Assembly (NCBI GenBank): GCA_002163245.1
Contig: MAAL01000169.1
Coordinates: forward strand, 1 to 64,000
DNA from: Gammaproteobacteria bacterium 42_54_T18
GTDB taxonomy: Bacteria; Pseudomonadota; Gammaproteobacteria; Pseudomonadales; Ketobacteraceae
DNA length: 64,000 bases
Direction: 5' to 3'
Shown one piece after another: positions 44,587-54,664 of this stretch (the stretch's first letter is position 1; every line of letters begins with the position of its first letter). The notes below the pieces were generated by a model. It was not told the DNA's origin. It searched no databases and saw nothing but the letters and a program-made list of their open reading frames with translations. Both the position numbers and the translations under genes were made by a program.

Positions 44587-46956
44587 TTATTGAGAGGAAA
44601 TCCATTTTTCAACAACACGTTCTACGGCATTTCTATTGACCGGCTTTACCAAAAAACCCGACATTCCGGCAGAAATACAGTTTCTCTCATCTTGAGATAA
44701 AGCATTAGCTGTAACAGCAACGATAGGTGTATCTTTATAAGGTAAGAAGTTACGAATTAGCCGAGTCGCGTCAAATCCATCCATAATAGGCATTTGACAA
44801 TCCATCCAGACAAAATCAAATTGTTTGTTTTTTGCAAGTTCAACGGCAACAGAGCCGTTATCTGCAGTAACAGCCGTGTGACCAAGTTTTTTGATAATAG
44901 CGACAAGGATTTTTTGATTAACGATATTATCCTCAACAACCAGCATTTCTAGTCCTTCGCATTTTTTGGAATTCACAGGCTTTTGTACACGCTCTCTTTG
45001 TACAACTGTAAGAGGTAGTATTAGCGTTACCATTGTTCCTTTGCCTTCCTTTGTATCAATGAACATTTCCCCCCCAAGGATTCTTGTGAATGCTTTTGTT
45101 AAGGGTAGCCCCAACCCTAACCCCCGGAATTTTCTTACCATGGATGCATCCTGTTGGCTAAACCCTTCAAATAGAACATCTAAATTTGATTGGTCAATAC
45201 CTTCTCCGGTATCTGTTACGATGAGTTCAATCATATCAGCGATGTCATTGCCTTGATCTGGGATTGTCCGCAGCGATACGTGGATACTGCCTTTTGACGT
45301 GAATTTCATAGCATTACTTAATATATGCCTTAATGCTTTAAAAAGTAATTTCGAATCACCTTGATATACACCTGCAACATTAGGGGTTGGTGCAAATTTT
45401 ATCTTTGCTTGTTGCTGCAAAAATCGTGTCTTCATAACATTGATTAAGTTGTCCATGTCATCAACTAAGTTGAACTTTCCAATGTTAGGATCAATCTCTT
45501 CATTAAGTTCTGTATAATCAAGTATGTTGTTAATCATGGTAACCATATCTTCAGATGAATGCCGAGCCATCGCTATATATTTTGATACGTACTCGGGTAA
45601 TTGATAGTCTTTCACTAAATCTAAAGCACCTTCTACACCATTCATCGGCGTTCTAAGCTCATGAGATACCACCGATAAAAATTCATCCTTAATTTTATTT
45701 GCGCGCACTAGAGACTTAAGTATTTTCTCTTTTTCACGTTTGAGTGTTAACTTAGATTCTTGGTAGCGTCTAAATAAGGATACACTAATGAGAGCTATTC
45801 CAATGGTCGATGTAATTTTAAAAATAGATTCAAAAAATGGTGTTGATGGAATTAATCCAATATAGAGGCTTACATAACATAATGACCCCATTGATGCCAA
45901 TATCATCGCGGAAACATAATAGATTGAACTGTAGTTTTTCCTATCAATATTTGTGATACAAACAAATATGCAAGAAATTCCGCCAGTGAATATATAGGGG
46001 ATAGTAAAGTATAGGATCATGGCGTTACTCAAAAACGTCCAGCCAAGGAGAAGTGTAATGCCTACATATACATGGACCGCCAGTAGCGTAAACATAGGTT
46101 TGTTTTTTTCTTTAAGGTAGAAAAAATCAATGGCTACTAGAAAAGTTGAAATATATGCAATAATTGTGGGAATAAGAAGAAAGGAAAAGAACCAATCTGG
46201 GTGTTCCTGATATCCATAATGATAAAGAAAACCATCCATATTAAGCTGCAATATGATGAGTGATCCTAATGAGGTGGATACCCATAAATAAATACGCTCT
46301 TTGGAAAACATAAAAAACATAAAAAACAGAAGACAAAGCAAACAGGCTAAACCGAAATATCCACCGACCACCAAACTCTGCTGATTTTGCATTGAAAATA
46401 GGTGATTCACTGAGTGCAAGGTAACACCGGTTCGTAAAGATCCTGATGAGGCTATGCGAACAGTTAACGTCGTAGTATTGTTTTTAGTGAATACAATAGG
46501 AATAACAAATTCAGGAAGAGATACTTCCCTGTTGTTAAAGCCATAATATTGGCCTGGCGCAGAAATAAGTTTTTTGTCTTGATAGACCTTAATGTCACTT
46601 AATTCAGGGTTACTGAATCTTAAATAGAATTGCTGTCGCTCCCGAAGGTTTTTACTGCTAATAGACGCTGTGATCCAAAGCGCTGAAGAGGTGACCCCCA
46701 AATTTATTGAGTTGGATTTTATTGGGCGCCATGATTCGGAGTGATAAACATTACTGAAGGACAACGTCTTATTTTCAACGAAGGACAATGAATGAGGTAA
46801 TAATTGGATGATATCGGTATCGTCAAAGAGATAGGCAGTGTTTATATTTTCAAGATCAACGTCAGCACCAAATACTGGGGTTAGATTTCCCCACATTATT
46901 ATAAAGGCAAGAAATTGAATCCTTATAATATTTCTAATTAGCACGTTGGGCTCCAC
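44587..46956 (-). CDS. Hybrid histidine kinase with 7TMR-DISM sensor
   Basis: The 789-residue protein has a signal peptide, a 7TMR-DISM periplasmic domain (about 35-180; WRPIKSNSINLGVTSSALWI), seven membrane helices (about 195-395), a HisKA dimerisation domain with phospho-His432 in FLSVVSHELRTPMNGVEG, a HATPase with LRHILSNAMKFTSKGSIHVS and FRGLGLGLPLTKAFTRILGG, and a C-terminal receiver with the acceptor Asp in FVWMDCQMPIMDGFDATRLI and Lys in FLVKPVNR. There is no Hpt domain, so a separate phosphotransferase is expected. It is monocistronic; no DNA-binding regulator is adjacent. Confidence 0.94.
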   Translation of the reverse strand: MEPNVLIRNIIRIQFLAFIIMWGNLTPVFGADVDLENINTAYLFDDTDIIQLLPHSLSFVENKTLSFSNVYHSESWRPIKSNSINLGVTSSALWITASISSKNLRERQQFYLRFSNPELSDIKVYQDKKLISAPGQYYGFNNREVSLPEFVIPIVFTKNNTTTLTVRIASSGSLRTGVTLHSVNHLFSMQNQQSLVVGGYFGLACLLCLLFFMFFMFSKERIYLWVSTSLGSLIILQLNMDGFLYHYGYQEHPDWFFSFLLIPTIIAYISTFLVAIDFFYLKEKNKPMFTLLAVHVYVGITLLLGWTFLSNAMILYFTIPYIFTGGISCIFVCITNIDRKNYSSIYYVSAMILASMGSLCYVSLYIGLIPSTPFFESIFKITSTIGIALISVSLFRRYQESKLTLKREKEKILKSLVRANKIKDEFLSVVSHELRTPMNGVEGALDLVKDYQLPEYVSKYIAMARHSSEDMVTMINNILDYTELNEEIDPNIGKFNLVDDMDNLINVMKTRFLQQQAKIKFAPTPNVAGVYQGDSKLLFKALRHILSNAMKFTSKGSIHVSLRTIPDQGNDIADMIELIVTDTGEGIDQSNLDVLFEGFSQQDASMVRKFRGLGLGLPLTKAFTRILGGEMFIDTKEGKGTMVTLILPLTVVQRERVQKPVNSKKCEGLEMLVVEDNIVNQKILVAIIKKLGHTAVTADNGSVAVELAKNKQFDFVWMDCQMPIMDGFDATRLIRNFLPYKDTPIVAVTANALSQDERNCISAGMSGFLVKPVNRNAVERVVEKWISSQ

Positions 46957-47301
46957 TCATCTTTATACAAAATATGATTAACGCGTATAACCGCGAGAAG
47001 ACTAACTTATTCATTAGGGATTTTCCTAAGAGGATTATGTATTCTTTTTGAACATGACACCAAGTGAAGAATATGTTTAACTGACAGATCCTTGGTAATC
47101 TTTACACGCATCAAAATTATCATTTCGCGCACGCCAAACTACTCTAGGAATTGACGGTGACAAAAACACCAGGCTAGGATCCCTAATTTATTCTTACTTA
47201 TCAGTCTGTTATGAGTCATACAACTATATCCTTAACATTTAAGAACACAATGATATTTGACTGAATCAGACTATTCGAATAGCATTCAAATAGGCCGATT
47301 C
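46957..47301. other. Divergent intergenic region
   Basis: This AT-rich spacer separates the hybrid kinase (minus) from the TetR gene (plus). It must contain both promoters, but I see no clear palindrome or structured RNA and no coding signal. The TetR reading frame is open from a TTG at 47257, but AGG followed by ATG at 47302 is the better start. Confidence 0.5.
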
Positions 47302-48030
47302 ATGTCTCCAGCACCGACTCATACACCTCAAGAGCAAGAAGATATTATTCTTGATGCTGCAGCCAAATGCATAGAGGCAAGCTCATTGCTTGATTTTACA
47401 ATGTCTGCAATCTCTAAAGAGGCAGGCTTTTCTATGGGCACCATTTATAAACATATTCAATCGAAGGAAGACGTACTGGTAGCGCTCGCATACCGGATGT
47501 ACACACACCTACTCAACACCTTTAAAGAAATCCAATCTTTACCTCTCCCCGTTCCAGAGCGACTAATTGCTGTCAGCCTTATTTGTAAAGAAAAGGTCTA
47601 CCTCTATGAGTTTGACGATCAACTTGGAAGTTTGGTTATCAGCAAGGCCGTCTTACAACGAGCATCAAAGGGCTGGTTAGAGAAAATGATTCAAACTGAT
47701 AAAGCCGTAGAAGAGTCCTTTGCCAATATAATTCGTGAAGCCTATACCACAGGCGAGCTAATCGTAGATGAAGAGCAAAAAGAAACCCTTGCAGAAGAAA
47801 TTAATGTTGGGCTTTGGTCTATGTGTGTTGGCTTCACCCAGGTAGCAGTACAACTAGAAGCACGAAATATCATTGGGCAAGGCAAAGAAATTTCTTTAAC
47901 GATGAACCCTGACAGTCTTGTAATTAAAAACACTCGACGACTGATAAACAGCTATCCATGGAAAAGCCCTATCACTGATGCCAGCATAGAAAATATCTGC
48001 CAAACCCTTGAAGAAAAAGGCTTTCGCTAA
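47302..48030 (+). CDS. TetR-family regulator of the RND efflux operon
   Basis: The 242-residue regulator has a TetR HTH (MSAISKEAGFSMGTIYKHIQ followed by SKEDVLVALAYRM) and a helical ligand-binding half (LAEEINVGLWSMCVGFTQVA). It is the first gene of a run TetR - membrane fusion protein - RND pump (40 bases before the next gene), the usual place for a local repressor of drug efflux. The ligand is unknown. Confidence 0.9.
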   Translation: MSPAPTHTPQEQEDIILDAAAKCIEASSLLDFTMSAISKEAGFSMGTIYKHIQSKEDVLVALAYRMYTHLLNTFKEIQSLPLPVPERLIAVSLICKEKVYLYEFDDQLGSLVISKAVLQRASKGWLEKMIQTDKAVEESFANIIREAYTTGELIVDEEQKETLAEEINVGLWSMCVGFTQVAVQLEARNIIGQGKEISLTMNPDSLVIKNTRRLINSYPWKSPITDASIENICQTLEEKGFR

Positions 48031-48070
48031 TTTAGACTCCCTCAGTTTTTGATTTAAAAAGGTAACAACA

Positions 48071-49234
48071 ATGAATATTCGCCGCTGGTCTATCACTGTG
48101 TTTTTAAGTATTGCCGTATTCTCTGGGCTAGCCGCCTTTAAGGTATCTGAAATAAAAGCAGCCATTGCGTTTGGAGAGTCATTCCCTGAACATTCTGAAA
48201 CAGTAGAAACAACAGAGATTACTACTGCCACTTACACACCTTCAATCAACGTCATAGGTGATGTATTAGCCCCTCAGCACATTGATATCCGCAATGAATT
48301 GCCGGGGAAAATCGCTATCGTTAACTTCGAATCAGGTGAACATGTATCCAAAGGCCAGGTATTACTACAGCTCGATATCAGTATAGAAGAAGCCAACCTT
48401 GTGGCAGCTAGGGCAAGGGCAGAACTTTCTCGATCTGTTCATAAACGCGCAAGCAATCTGCATAAATCAAAAGCAATAAGCCAAGAACAACTGGATAGGA
48501 GTAAAGCAGATCTTGCAACATCACTTGCTGAGATAAAGGTACTGGAGAGCACCATATCGAAGAAAACGATACAAGCACCGTTTGCAGGAAGAACAGGAAT
48601 TCATCAATTTGAGGTGGGGCAATATATTTTAGATAACACTCAAATCACAACACTGGTTGGTGACAAAGGCTACATGTGGATTGATTTTAAAATCCCTGAA
48701 TTTTACCCTGCCCTGACTCTTGGGACTGACATATCGACAATTCCAATCTATCAACAGAAATCTGACACCACATTTACCGCCTTCATACTTGCAGAAGATA
48801 CAGTGATAAGTGATGACAGTCGAAGCAGACGTTATCGTGCAAAAGTTGAAAATACTGGTCGCGTATTCACTCACAAGTCCAGTGTAAACGTAAGTGTTCC
48901 CATTAGGGATTCAATTTCCTATTTAGCCGTACCAACTATCGCTATTCAAAACGACAATCTAGGTCAATTTATTTACGTTCTTAGTAAAAACGTGAAAGCT
49001 GATGGGTTCCGAGCAATACAAAAGCGAATCAATACCCATGCACACAAAGGTAGACTGACATTAATTGAGCATGATTTTAGCAAAAATATGGGCAATGAAC
49101 GCCTTACAGAAGGGGCAATAATCGCTGTTGCTGGCTCATTTAAATTGCATGAAGGTATGCTTGTCTACACAAAACAACGCCCCTCATTAGCCGATCAAAA
49201 AGACAACTCCACTCCTGAACAGGAGAGCTTATAA
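48071..49234 (+). CDS. RND efflux membrane fusion protein
   Basis: The 387-residue periplasmic adaptor has an N-terminal membrane anchor (WSITVFLSIAVFSGLAAF) without a lipobox, a biotinyl-lipoyl-like half (DIRNELPGKIAIVNFESGEH, VSKGQVLLQLD), a short alpha-hairpin (AELSRSVHKRASNLHKSKAI, AISQEQLDRSKADLATSLAE), the second lipoyl half (TIQAPFAGRTGIHQFEVGQY) and beta-barrel and membrane-proximal domains. It links the inner-membrane pump to an outer-membrane channel. Its stop TAA shares an A with the ATG of the pump gene (TAATG at 49232-49236), indicating coupled translation. No TolC-type gene follows. Confidence 0.93.
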   Translation: MNIRRWSITVFLSIAVFSGLAAFKVSEIKAAIAFGESFPEHSETVETTEITTATYTPSINVIGDVLAPQHIDIRNELPGKIAIVNFESGEHVSKGQVLLQLDISIEEANLVAARARAELSRSVHKRASNLHKSKAISQEQLDRSKADLATSLAEIKVLESTISKKTIQAPFAGRTGIHQFEVGQYILDNTQITTLVGDKGYMWIDFKIPEFYPALTLGTDISTIPIYQQKSDTTFTAFILAEDTVISDDSRSRRYRAKVENTGRVFTHKSSVNVSVPIRDSISYLAVPTIAIQNDNLGQFIYVLSKNVKADGFRAIQKRINTHAHKGRLTLIEHDFSKNMGNERLTEGAIIAVAGSFKLHEGMLVYTKQRPSLADQKDNSTPEQESL

Positions 49235-52200
49235 TGGACCTTTTTGTAAGGCGACCTATTATCGCCGTTGTCGTGTCGCTTGTTCTTTTGCTATCGGGAG
49301 CTTATGCGGCATTCAATATCCCCGTATTACAGTTCCCAAAAATTGAAAGCTCGTCACTCGTCATTACCACAGTATACCCCGGTTCATCCGCTGAAGTAGT
49401 ACAAGGTTTTATTACCGAACCCATCGAACGTGCGGCCATGACAGTTCCTGGCGTCGATTTTGTTGACGCAAAAACAACGGCAGAACTGAGCGTTGTAACT
49501 GCATGGTTAGAACTTAACGAGGACAGTACAGCAGCATTGGCAGAGCTTTCTGCGCGTTTAGCTCAAATACGATATGAATTACCAGAGGGGGCAGAGGACC
49601 CCGCCGTCGAAGTACAACGAGCCGACCGCCCCGCCGCTCTTTTTTATATGGATGTTCACGGAAAAGATTGGAGTCGTTCAGAACTAACCAATTTCATGGA
49701 ACGTCAGGTAAACCCACAGTTAGCAGCCATCAAAGGTGTTCAACGTGTGGGGCTCGAAGGAGGCCGAAGTCCTGCTATGCGGATATGGATTGACCCCATA
49801 AAAATTGCCGCATTAGATATGGGCGCTAACGAAGTGCTCGACGCATTACGTGCCAACAATATCATTGCTGCGATTGGTAAAACAGAAAACCAGACGCAAC
49901 AGATCAACCTGCTTAGCAATGCAACGCTAAAAACAACAGATGATTTCGAACAACTTATTCTACGAAATATCAATGGCGCATTTATTCGTTTAGGTGATGT
50001 TGCTCGAATTGAGATGGGTGAAGACAGAGGAACCATCAGTGCTCGATTTAATCAGGAAACAACCATTTATATCTCTATTTGGCCGTTGCCTGGTGCCAAT
50101 GAAATTGCTATAGGTGATGAACTTTACAAACGACTTGAGAAAATTAACGCATCCTTACCCAAAGGATTAATCATTAACATCGGTTATGATGGCACCATCT
50201 ATATGCGTGACGCATTAAAAGAGATCTTTACTACACTCTTTGAAACAGTTGCCCTAGTAGGCGTCGTTGTTTTGCTACTAATGGGTTCATTCAGAACAGC
50301 CCTCGTTCCCTTGGTTACAATTCCCATTTCAATTTTGGGCAGTATTGCTGCGATGTTAATGATGGGGTTCACACTTAACTTATTGACCATCTTGGCCGTT
50401 GTATTGTCGGTAGGGCTAGTGGTAGACGACGCTATCGTTGTCGTAGAAAATGTTGCCAGCCATTTACGAGAAGGTCGTACACGCATTGATGCCGCGCTAG
50501 TAAGTTCTCGTGAGCTACTATCTCCTATCATTGCGATGACAATTACATTAGCTGCTGTATACACTCCCATTGGCTTCGTCTCTGGGTTAACCGGTAGTTT
50601 ATTTAAGGAATTCGCATTCACATTGGCAGTAGCAGTTATTATTTCCGGTATTGTGGCGGTAACACTTTCACCCATTATGAGTGCTTACGTTTGTTCTGAT
50701 AACGGCCATGAGAGTGCATTCACGCGACGTCTAAACCAGTGGTTTGACAAACTACATCAATTGTACGGAAAGCTTTTGGGGAGAAGCTTTCAATGGCGCA
50801 ACCAGATTTTATTTGTCGGTATATTTCTATCCCTATTGGTTGTTCCATTTTACCTTTTTTCTGCCAAAGAACTCGCCCCTATTGAAGACCAAGGTAGTAT
50901 CAACATTATTGTTGAATCACCACCAGGGGCATCGTTAACATACACCAACGACTACATGCATGACGTTATTGATCTTATTCAAGAAACGACTCCAGGATTA
51001 AAAATGGTGTGGCAAATAATATCTCCCAACGGAGGATTTGGTGGCATTGAATTTGTAGATTACAGCGAGCGCGATTTTGCAGTTCAGGATCTACTACCCG
51101 GCATATACGGACAACTTTCATCTATAACAGGCGTTAGAGTATTCCCTGTTATTTTTCCAAGCTTACCTACCGCTGGACAATTTGACGTCGAAATGGTCGT
51201 GCAGGCTCCTGACACATACCAAGAAATGGAAGCTTACGCCAATCAACTTGTACAAACAGCCTATCAAAGCGGCAAGTTTATGTTTGTTGATACTGATCTA
51301 AAAGTAAACCTACCGCAAGTGCGTTTGCTGTTTGACCACGATCGCATTGCCGACTTAGGGCTAGACATTAGCAGTGTAAGCATACAACTCGCATCACTAC
51401 TATCAGAAATGGACGTAAACCGATTTAATGCTAGCGGGAAAGCCTATCGAGTAATTCCAATGGTCGAAAACTTTGCTCGAGATGACCCAGAAACCTTATT
51501 AGACCTACAGCTTCGCACATCATCTGGACAATTGGTTCCATTACGATCGATTGCAAAACTCGAAAAAGTTACCAGTCCGCGAGTTATGGGCACATTTAAT
51601 CAACAGCGCTCTTTTCGCATATTCGGAGGTGTATTGCCAGGAACTACGAATGATCAGGCATTAACAACATTGGAAGATGCAGCAAAAGAGATGCTACCAA
51701 ATAACTACACTGTGGATTATGCCGGTATTTCTAGACAGCTTAGAAATGAGGGCAACAGCATGATGTCGGTTTTATTCATTGCGCTAATAGTCGTATACCT
51801 TGTATTAGCCATTCAATTTAACAGCTTTCGCTTACCATTCGTTGTGCTATTAGGTTCAGTGCCACTAGCGATATCAGGTGCCATGGTATTTAGTTTTTTG
51901 AGCTTAACCACTATCAACATATATGCTCAAATCGGTTTTATAACGTTGGTAGGGCTCATAGCAAAAAACGGTATATTAATAACGGAATTTGCACATGAGT
52001 TACAACTAAAGGGGTTGACTAAAGTTGATGCCATTAAAGAATCCGCTGAATTACGTCTCAGGCCTGTTCTAATGACCACGGCAGCTACGGTATTGGGTCA
52101 CTTCCCCCTTGTTTTAGTGAGCGGAGCTGGAGCAGAAGCGAGAAATAGTATAGGAATAATTTTGGTCGCAGGTATGGCAATCGGAACGCTTTTCACCCTG

Positions 52201-52317
52201 TTTATATTGCCCTCGGTATATCTTTGGTTAGCTAAGGAAACCTTAGAAATACCAGCACCTGAAACACCATTAAAAAATGAGAGCATTTCCAACGCGGATC
52301 TTTCAGCAACACAATAG
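49234..52317 (+). CDS. RND efflux pump inner-membrane transporter
   Basis: The 1027-residue pump has the RND layout: TM1 after MDLFVRRPIIAVVVSLVLLL, the first periplasmic loop (PGSSAEVVQGFITEPIERAA), TM2-6 with the proton-relay Asp pair in VLSVGLVVDDAIVVVENVAS, a second periplasmic loop, and TM8-12 with LGSVPLAISGAMVFSFL, IGFITLVGLIAKNGILITEF and RLRPVLMTTAATVLGHFPL. It exports lipophilic drugs, solvents or fatty acids in exchange for protons, forming a trimer with the adaptor at 48071. Substrate range cannot be told from sequence; given the hydrocarbon-oxidising genes nearby, solvent efflux is plausible. Confidence 0.95.
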   Translation: MDLFVRRPIIAVVVSLVLLLSGAYAAFNIPVLQFPKIESSSLVITTVYPGSSAEVVQGFITEPIERAAMTVPGVDFVDAKTTAELSVVTAWLELNEDSTAALAELSARLAQIRYELPEGAEDPAVEVQRADRPAALFYMDVHGKDWSRSELTNFMERQVNPQLAAIKGVQRVGLEGGRSPAMRIWIDPIKIAALDMGANEVLDALRANNIIAAIGKTENQTQQINLLSNATLKTTDDFEQLILRNINGAFIRLGDVARIEMGEDRGTISARFNQETTIYISIWPLPGANEIAIGDELYKRLEKINASLPKGLIINIGYDGTIYMRDALKEIFTTLFETVALVGVVVLLLMGSFRTALVPLVTIPISILGSIAAMLMMGFTLNLLTILAVVLSVGLVVDDAIVVVENVASHLREGRTRIDAALVSSRELLSPIIAMTITLAAVYTPIGFVSGLTGSLFKEFAFTLAVAVIISGIVAVTLSPIMSAYVCSDNGHESAFTRRLNQWFDKLHQLYGKLLGRSFQWRNQILFVGIFLSLLVVPFYLFSAKELAPIEDQGSINIIVESPPGASLTYTNDYMHDVIDLIQETTPGLKMVWQIISPNGGFGGIEFVDYSERDFAVQDLLPGIYGQLSSITGVRVFPVIFPSLPTAGQFDVEMVVQAPDTYQEMEAYANQLVQTAYQSGKFMFVDTDLKVNLPQVRLLFDHDRIADLGLDISSVSIQLASLLSEMDVNRFNASGKAYRVIPMVENFARDDPETLLDLQLRTSSGQLVPLRSIAKLEKVTSPRVMGTFNQQRSFRIFGGVLPGTTNDQALTTLEDAAKEMLPNNYTVDYAGISRQLRNEGNSMMSVLFIALIVVYLVLAIQFNSFRLPFVVLLGSVPLAISGAMVFSFLSLTTINIYAQIGFITLVGLIAKNGILITEFAHELQLKGLTKVDAIKESAELRLRPVLMTTAATVLGHFPLVLVSGAGAEARNSIGIILVAGMAIGTLFTLFILPSVYLWLAKETLEIPAPETPLKNESISNADLSATQ

Positions 52318-52320
52318 AAA

Positions 52321-52345
52321 CCTGATAATCAGGATTGTTTTTTTT
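52321..52345 (+). terminator. Rho-independent terminator of the RND operon
   Basis: A short stem CCTGA (52321-52325) / TCAGG (52329-52333) with loop TAA is followed by a run of eight T (52338-52345), starting 4 bases past the pump stop codon. Confidence 0.7.
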
Positions 52346-52372
52346 GGGGGGGGACGCATTTATATGCCCGTA

Positions 52373-53575
52373 TCAGTCCCCCCCCACCTGATCCTCTCGC
52401 GGCTGGGCCCGCGAAATAAGTATTGAACCTAAAACCGCGGAGCAGAGCGAACCTGCCAACACTCCTAACTTAACCTCTACTAGATACGCGGCGCTCTCGG
52501 CTTCAAAAGCTAATGAACCGATGAATAGACTCATTGTAAAACCAATGCCACATAAAACAGACACCGCATAAAACTGCATCCATGTTGCCTCATCTGGAAG
52601 CTTGGCTAATCCTAACTTTATAGCAACCCAGCAAGCACCAAATATCCCGATCTGTTTACCAATAAAAAGCCCGACACCAATACCAAGAGGAATCGGGTTT
52701 ATCAATGCATTGATAGATATACCGTCCATGGAAACCCCTGCATTAGCAAACGCGAAAAGTGGCAGAATAACAAATGCTACCCAGGGGTGTAGCGCATGCT
52801 CAATATGGGTAAGCATCGGGTGCCCTTCATGGTTTTTAACCGTCAAAGGTATAAAACAAGCAATAACAAAACCTGCTAATGTCGCATGTACGCCAGACTT
52901 AAGAACTGCCACCCAAACAACAATGCCCACCAAAATATACACCGCCTGACTCCGAACAGAAAAGCGATTTAGCAAGAAAAGCACAAACACCCCCGAGCCT
53001 GCAACTACCAAGGACAACGTTGACAAATCACTTGAATAGAAAAATGCAATGATAAGAATTGCACCCAAATCATCAAAAATGGCTACAGATAACAAGAATA
53101 ATTTTAATGAAATCGGCACCCTACTACCAAAAAGCGTAAACACTCCCAAAGCAAATGCTATATCTGTTGCAGACGGTATCGCCCACCCCTTAACACCAAT
53201 TGCATCATGCTGATTCATCACAAAATAGATTAATGAGGGAATAGCAATTCCCGCGATAGCCGCTACCCCTGGTAAAACCACCTGCGAAGGAGACGACAAG
53301 AGCCCAGAAAGAACTTCACGTTTAATCTCTAAACCCACCAAGAAGAAAAAAATCGCCATCAGACCATCGTTAATCCACAGAACAAGTGGTTTAGAAATAT
53401 CTAAATCGCCAATCCGAATCTGCAGAGGAATCGTTAGGAAACTGTCGTAAACATGGGCCAAAGGGCTATTTGCTAGAACCATAGCAAACAATGCCATCAA
53501 CACTAACAGTATGCCGCCAACTGAATCGTGCTTAAACCATCGTTGCAGGGTTACCGCAAGTTCTTGTGCTGTCAT
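52373..53575 (-). CDS. nhaA: Na+/H+ antiporter NhaA
   Basis: The 400-residue antiporter shows LVLWINDGLMAIFFFLVGLE and IKREVLSGLLSS, the ion-binding region WAIPSATDIAFALGVFTLFG and the two adjacent Asp in LLSVAIFDDLGAILIIAFFY that carry Na+/H+ exchange in E. coli NhaA, then VHATLAGFVIACFIPL. It extrudes Na+ for protons and gives salt and alkaline-pH tolerance. I take ATG 53575; a GTG 12 bases upstream is in frame. Its last codons lie in an 8-base C/G homopolymer (52378-52385), so the annotated C-terminus depends on accurate homopolymer length. It is divergent from nhaR. Confidence 0.95.
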   Translation of the reverse strand: MTAQELAVTLQRWFKHDSVGGILLVLMALFAMVLANSPLAHVYDSFLTIPLQIRIGDLDISKPLVLWINDGLMAIFFFLVGLEIKREVLSGLLSSPSQVVLPGVAAIAGIAIPSLIYFVMNQHDAIGVKGWAIPSATDIAFALGVFTLFGSRVPISLKLFLLSVAIFDDLGAILIIAFFYSSDLSTLSLVVAGSGVFVLFLLNRFSVRSQAVYILVGIVVWVAVLKSGVHATLAGFVIACFIPLTVKNHEGHPMLTHIEHALHPWVAFVILPLFAFANAGVSMDGISINALINPIPLGIGVGLFIGKQIGIFGACWVAIKLGLAKLPDEATWMQFYAVSVLCGIGFTMSLFIGSLAFEAESAAYLVEVKLGVLAGSLCSAVLGSILISRAQPREDQVGGD

Positions 53576-53612
53576 AGATCGTGTCACTATATAACGCTAA
53601 GGTATCTTGATT

Positions 53613-53681
53613 TATACCGGAGGTTTATACTAAGGTAAATTCGAATTAAACGGCGTAATACATCGAATATACCGAGGTTTA
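53613..53681. promoter_or_regulatory. Direct repeats in the nhaA-nhaR divergent region
   Basis: TATACCGGAGGTTTA (53613-53627) and TATACCGAGGTTTA (53668-53681) are near-identical and 55 bp apart. The second includes the GAGG ribosome binding site of nhaR; the first sits in the nhaA leader. They could be NhaR contact sites, by position only. Confidence 0.35.
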
Positions 53682-53683
53682 GC

Positions 53684-54571
53684 ATGTCCCCTTTAAACTA
53701 CAATCATCTCTATTACTTTTACGTAGTAGCTAAGGAAGGTAGCATTGTAAAAGCCAGTGGCACATTAAACTTAACTCCCCAGACGATTAGCGGCCAAATA
53801 TCAAATTTTGAAGATCAAATTGGTATCTTGCTATTTGATAGAAAAGGGAGAAAATTACACCTCTCCGAATTTGGGCAATTGATTTTAAGCTACGCTGAAG
53901 AAATCTTCCAAATAGGCGATGAACTAAAAAATGTTATTACCACACAACAACCAAATCAGTACCTAACATTTACCGTTGGTATTACTGACGTCATCCCAAA
54001 AACTCTCGCCTACCAGCTTCTAAAACCCGCACTTGATATGGACGACCCCATTCGACTTATCTGCAATGAGGGCGACCAAGAAAGCTTATTAGCGGAGCTT
54101 GCCGTAAATAAACTTGATTTGATTTTAACTGACCAACCCCTTCAGCCAGGCAACAACGTAAAAGCATACAACCACCAACTCGCAGAAAGCGGGTTAACTT
54201 TTTTCGCTTCGAGTTCTCTAACAGAAAAAATAAAAAAAGACTTTCCTTTATGTCTATCAGAAAAGCCTTTCCTGATGCAAAGCAAAAAATCTGTGATTCA
54301 CCAACGCCTATCATCCTGGTTTCATACGCACAACATAGCCCCTATCATTGTTGCTGAATTCGATGATAGTGCGCTAATGAAATCCTTTGGCCAATCCGGC
54401 TATGGGATATTTGCGGGCCCCACACTAATAGAGAAACACATCGTGTCCCAATATAACGTTACGGTTATCGGGCGAACTGATGAGTTAAAAGAGCAATATT
54501 ACGCCATATCTCCAGAACGTCGCCTAAAACACCCCGCGATAATAGAGATCGTTAATGCCATAACTGATTAG
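53684..54571 (+). CDS. nhaR: LysR-type transcriptional activator NhaR
   Basis: The 295-residue LysR protein opens MSPLNYNHLYYFYVVAKEGS and has the HTH around LNLTPQTISGQISNFEDQIG and LLFDRKGRKLHLSEFGQLIL, closely matching the NhaR subgroup (LNYNHLYYF and LTPQTI are hallmarks). The C-terminal effector domain is complete. NhaR activates nhaA in response to Na+. The divergent position next to nhaA supports the call. Confidence 0.92.
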   Translation: MSPLNYNHLYYFYVVAKEGSIVKASGTLNLTPQTISGQISNFEDQIGILLFDRKGRKLHLSEFGQLILSYAEEIFQIGDELKNVITTQQPNQYLTFTVGITDVIPKTLAYQLLKPALDMDDPIRLICNEGDQESLLAELAVNKLDLILTDQPLQPGNNVKAYNHQLAESGLTFFASSSLTEKIKKDFPLCLSEKPFLMQSKKSVIHQRLSSWFHTHNIAPIIVAEFDDSALMKSFGQSGYGIFAGPTLIEKHIVSQYNVTVIGRTDELKEQYYAISPERRLKHPAIIEIVNAITD

Positions 54572-54632
54572 TTAGCACACAAAGTATTGTTTCACCTATA
54601 GAACAGGGTGTTCCAATTAAACCGGCTACACA

Positions 54633-54654
54633 ACTAACCTACTAGTAGGTTAGT
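54633..54654. promoter_or_regulatory. 22-bp perfect palindrome, operator of the TetR-OYE operon
   Basis: The arms ACTAACCTACT (54633-54643) and AGTAGGTTAGT (54644-54654) are exact reverse complements with no spacer. The site lies 10 bases before the ATG of the TetR gene, the normal place for an autoregulated operator covering the promoter and ribosome binding site. Confidence 0.75.
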
Positions 54655-54664
54655 ATTTTACACC

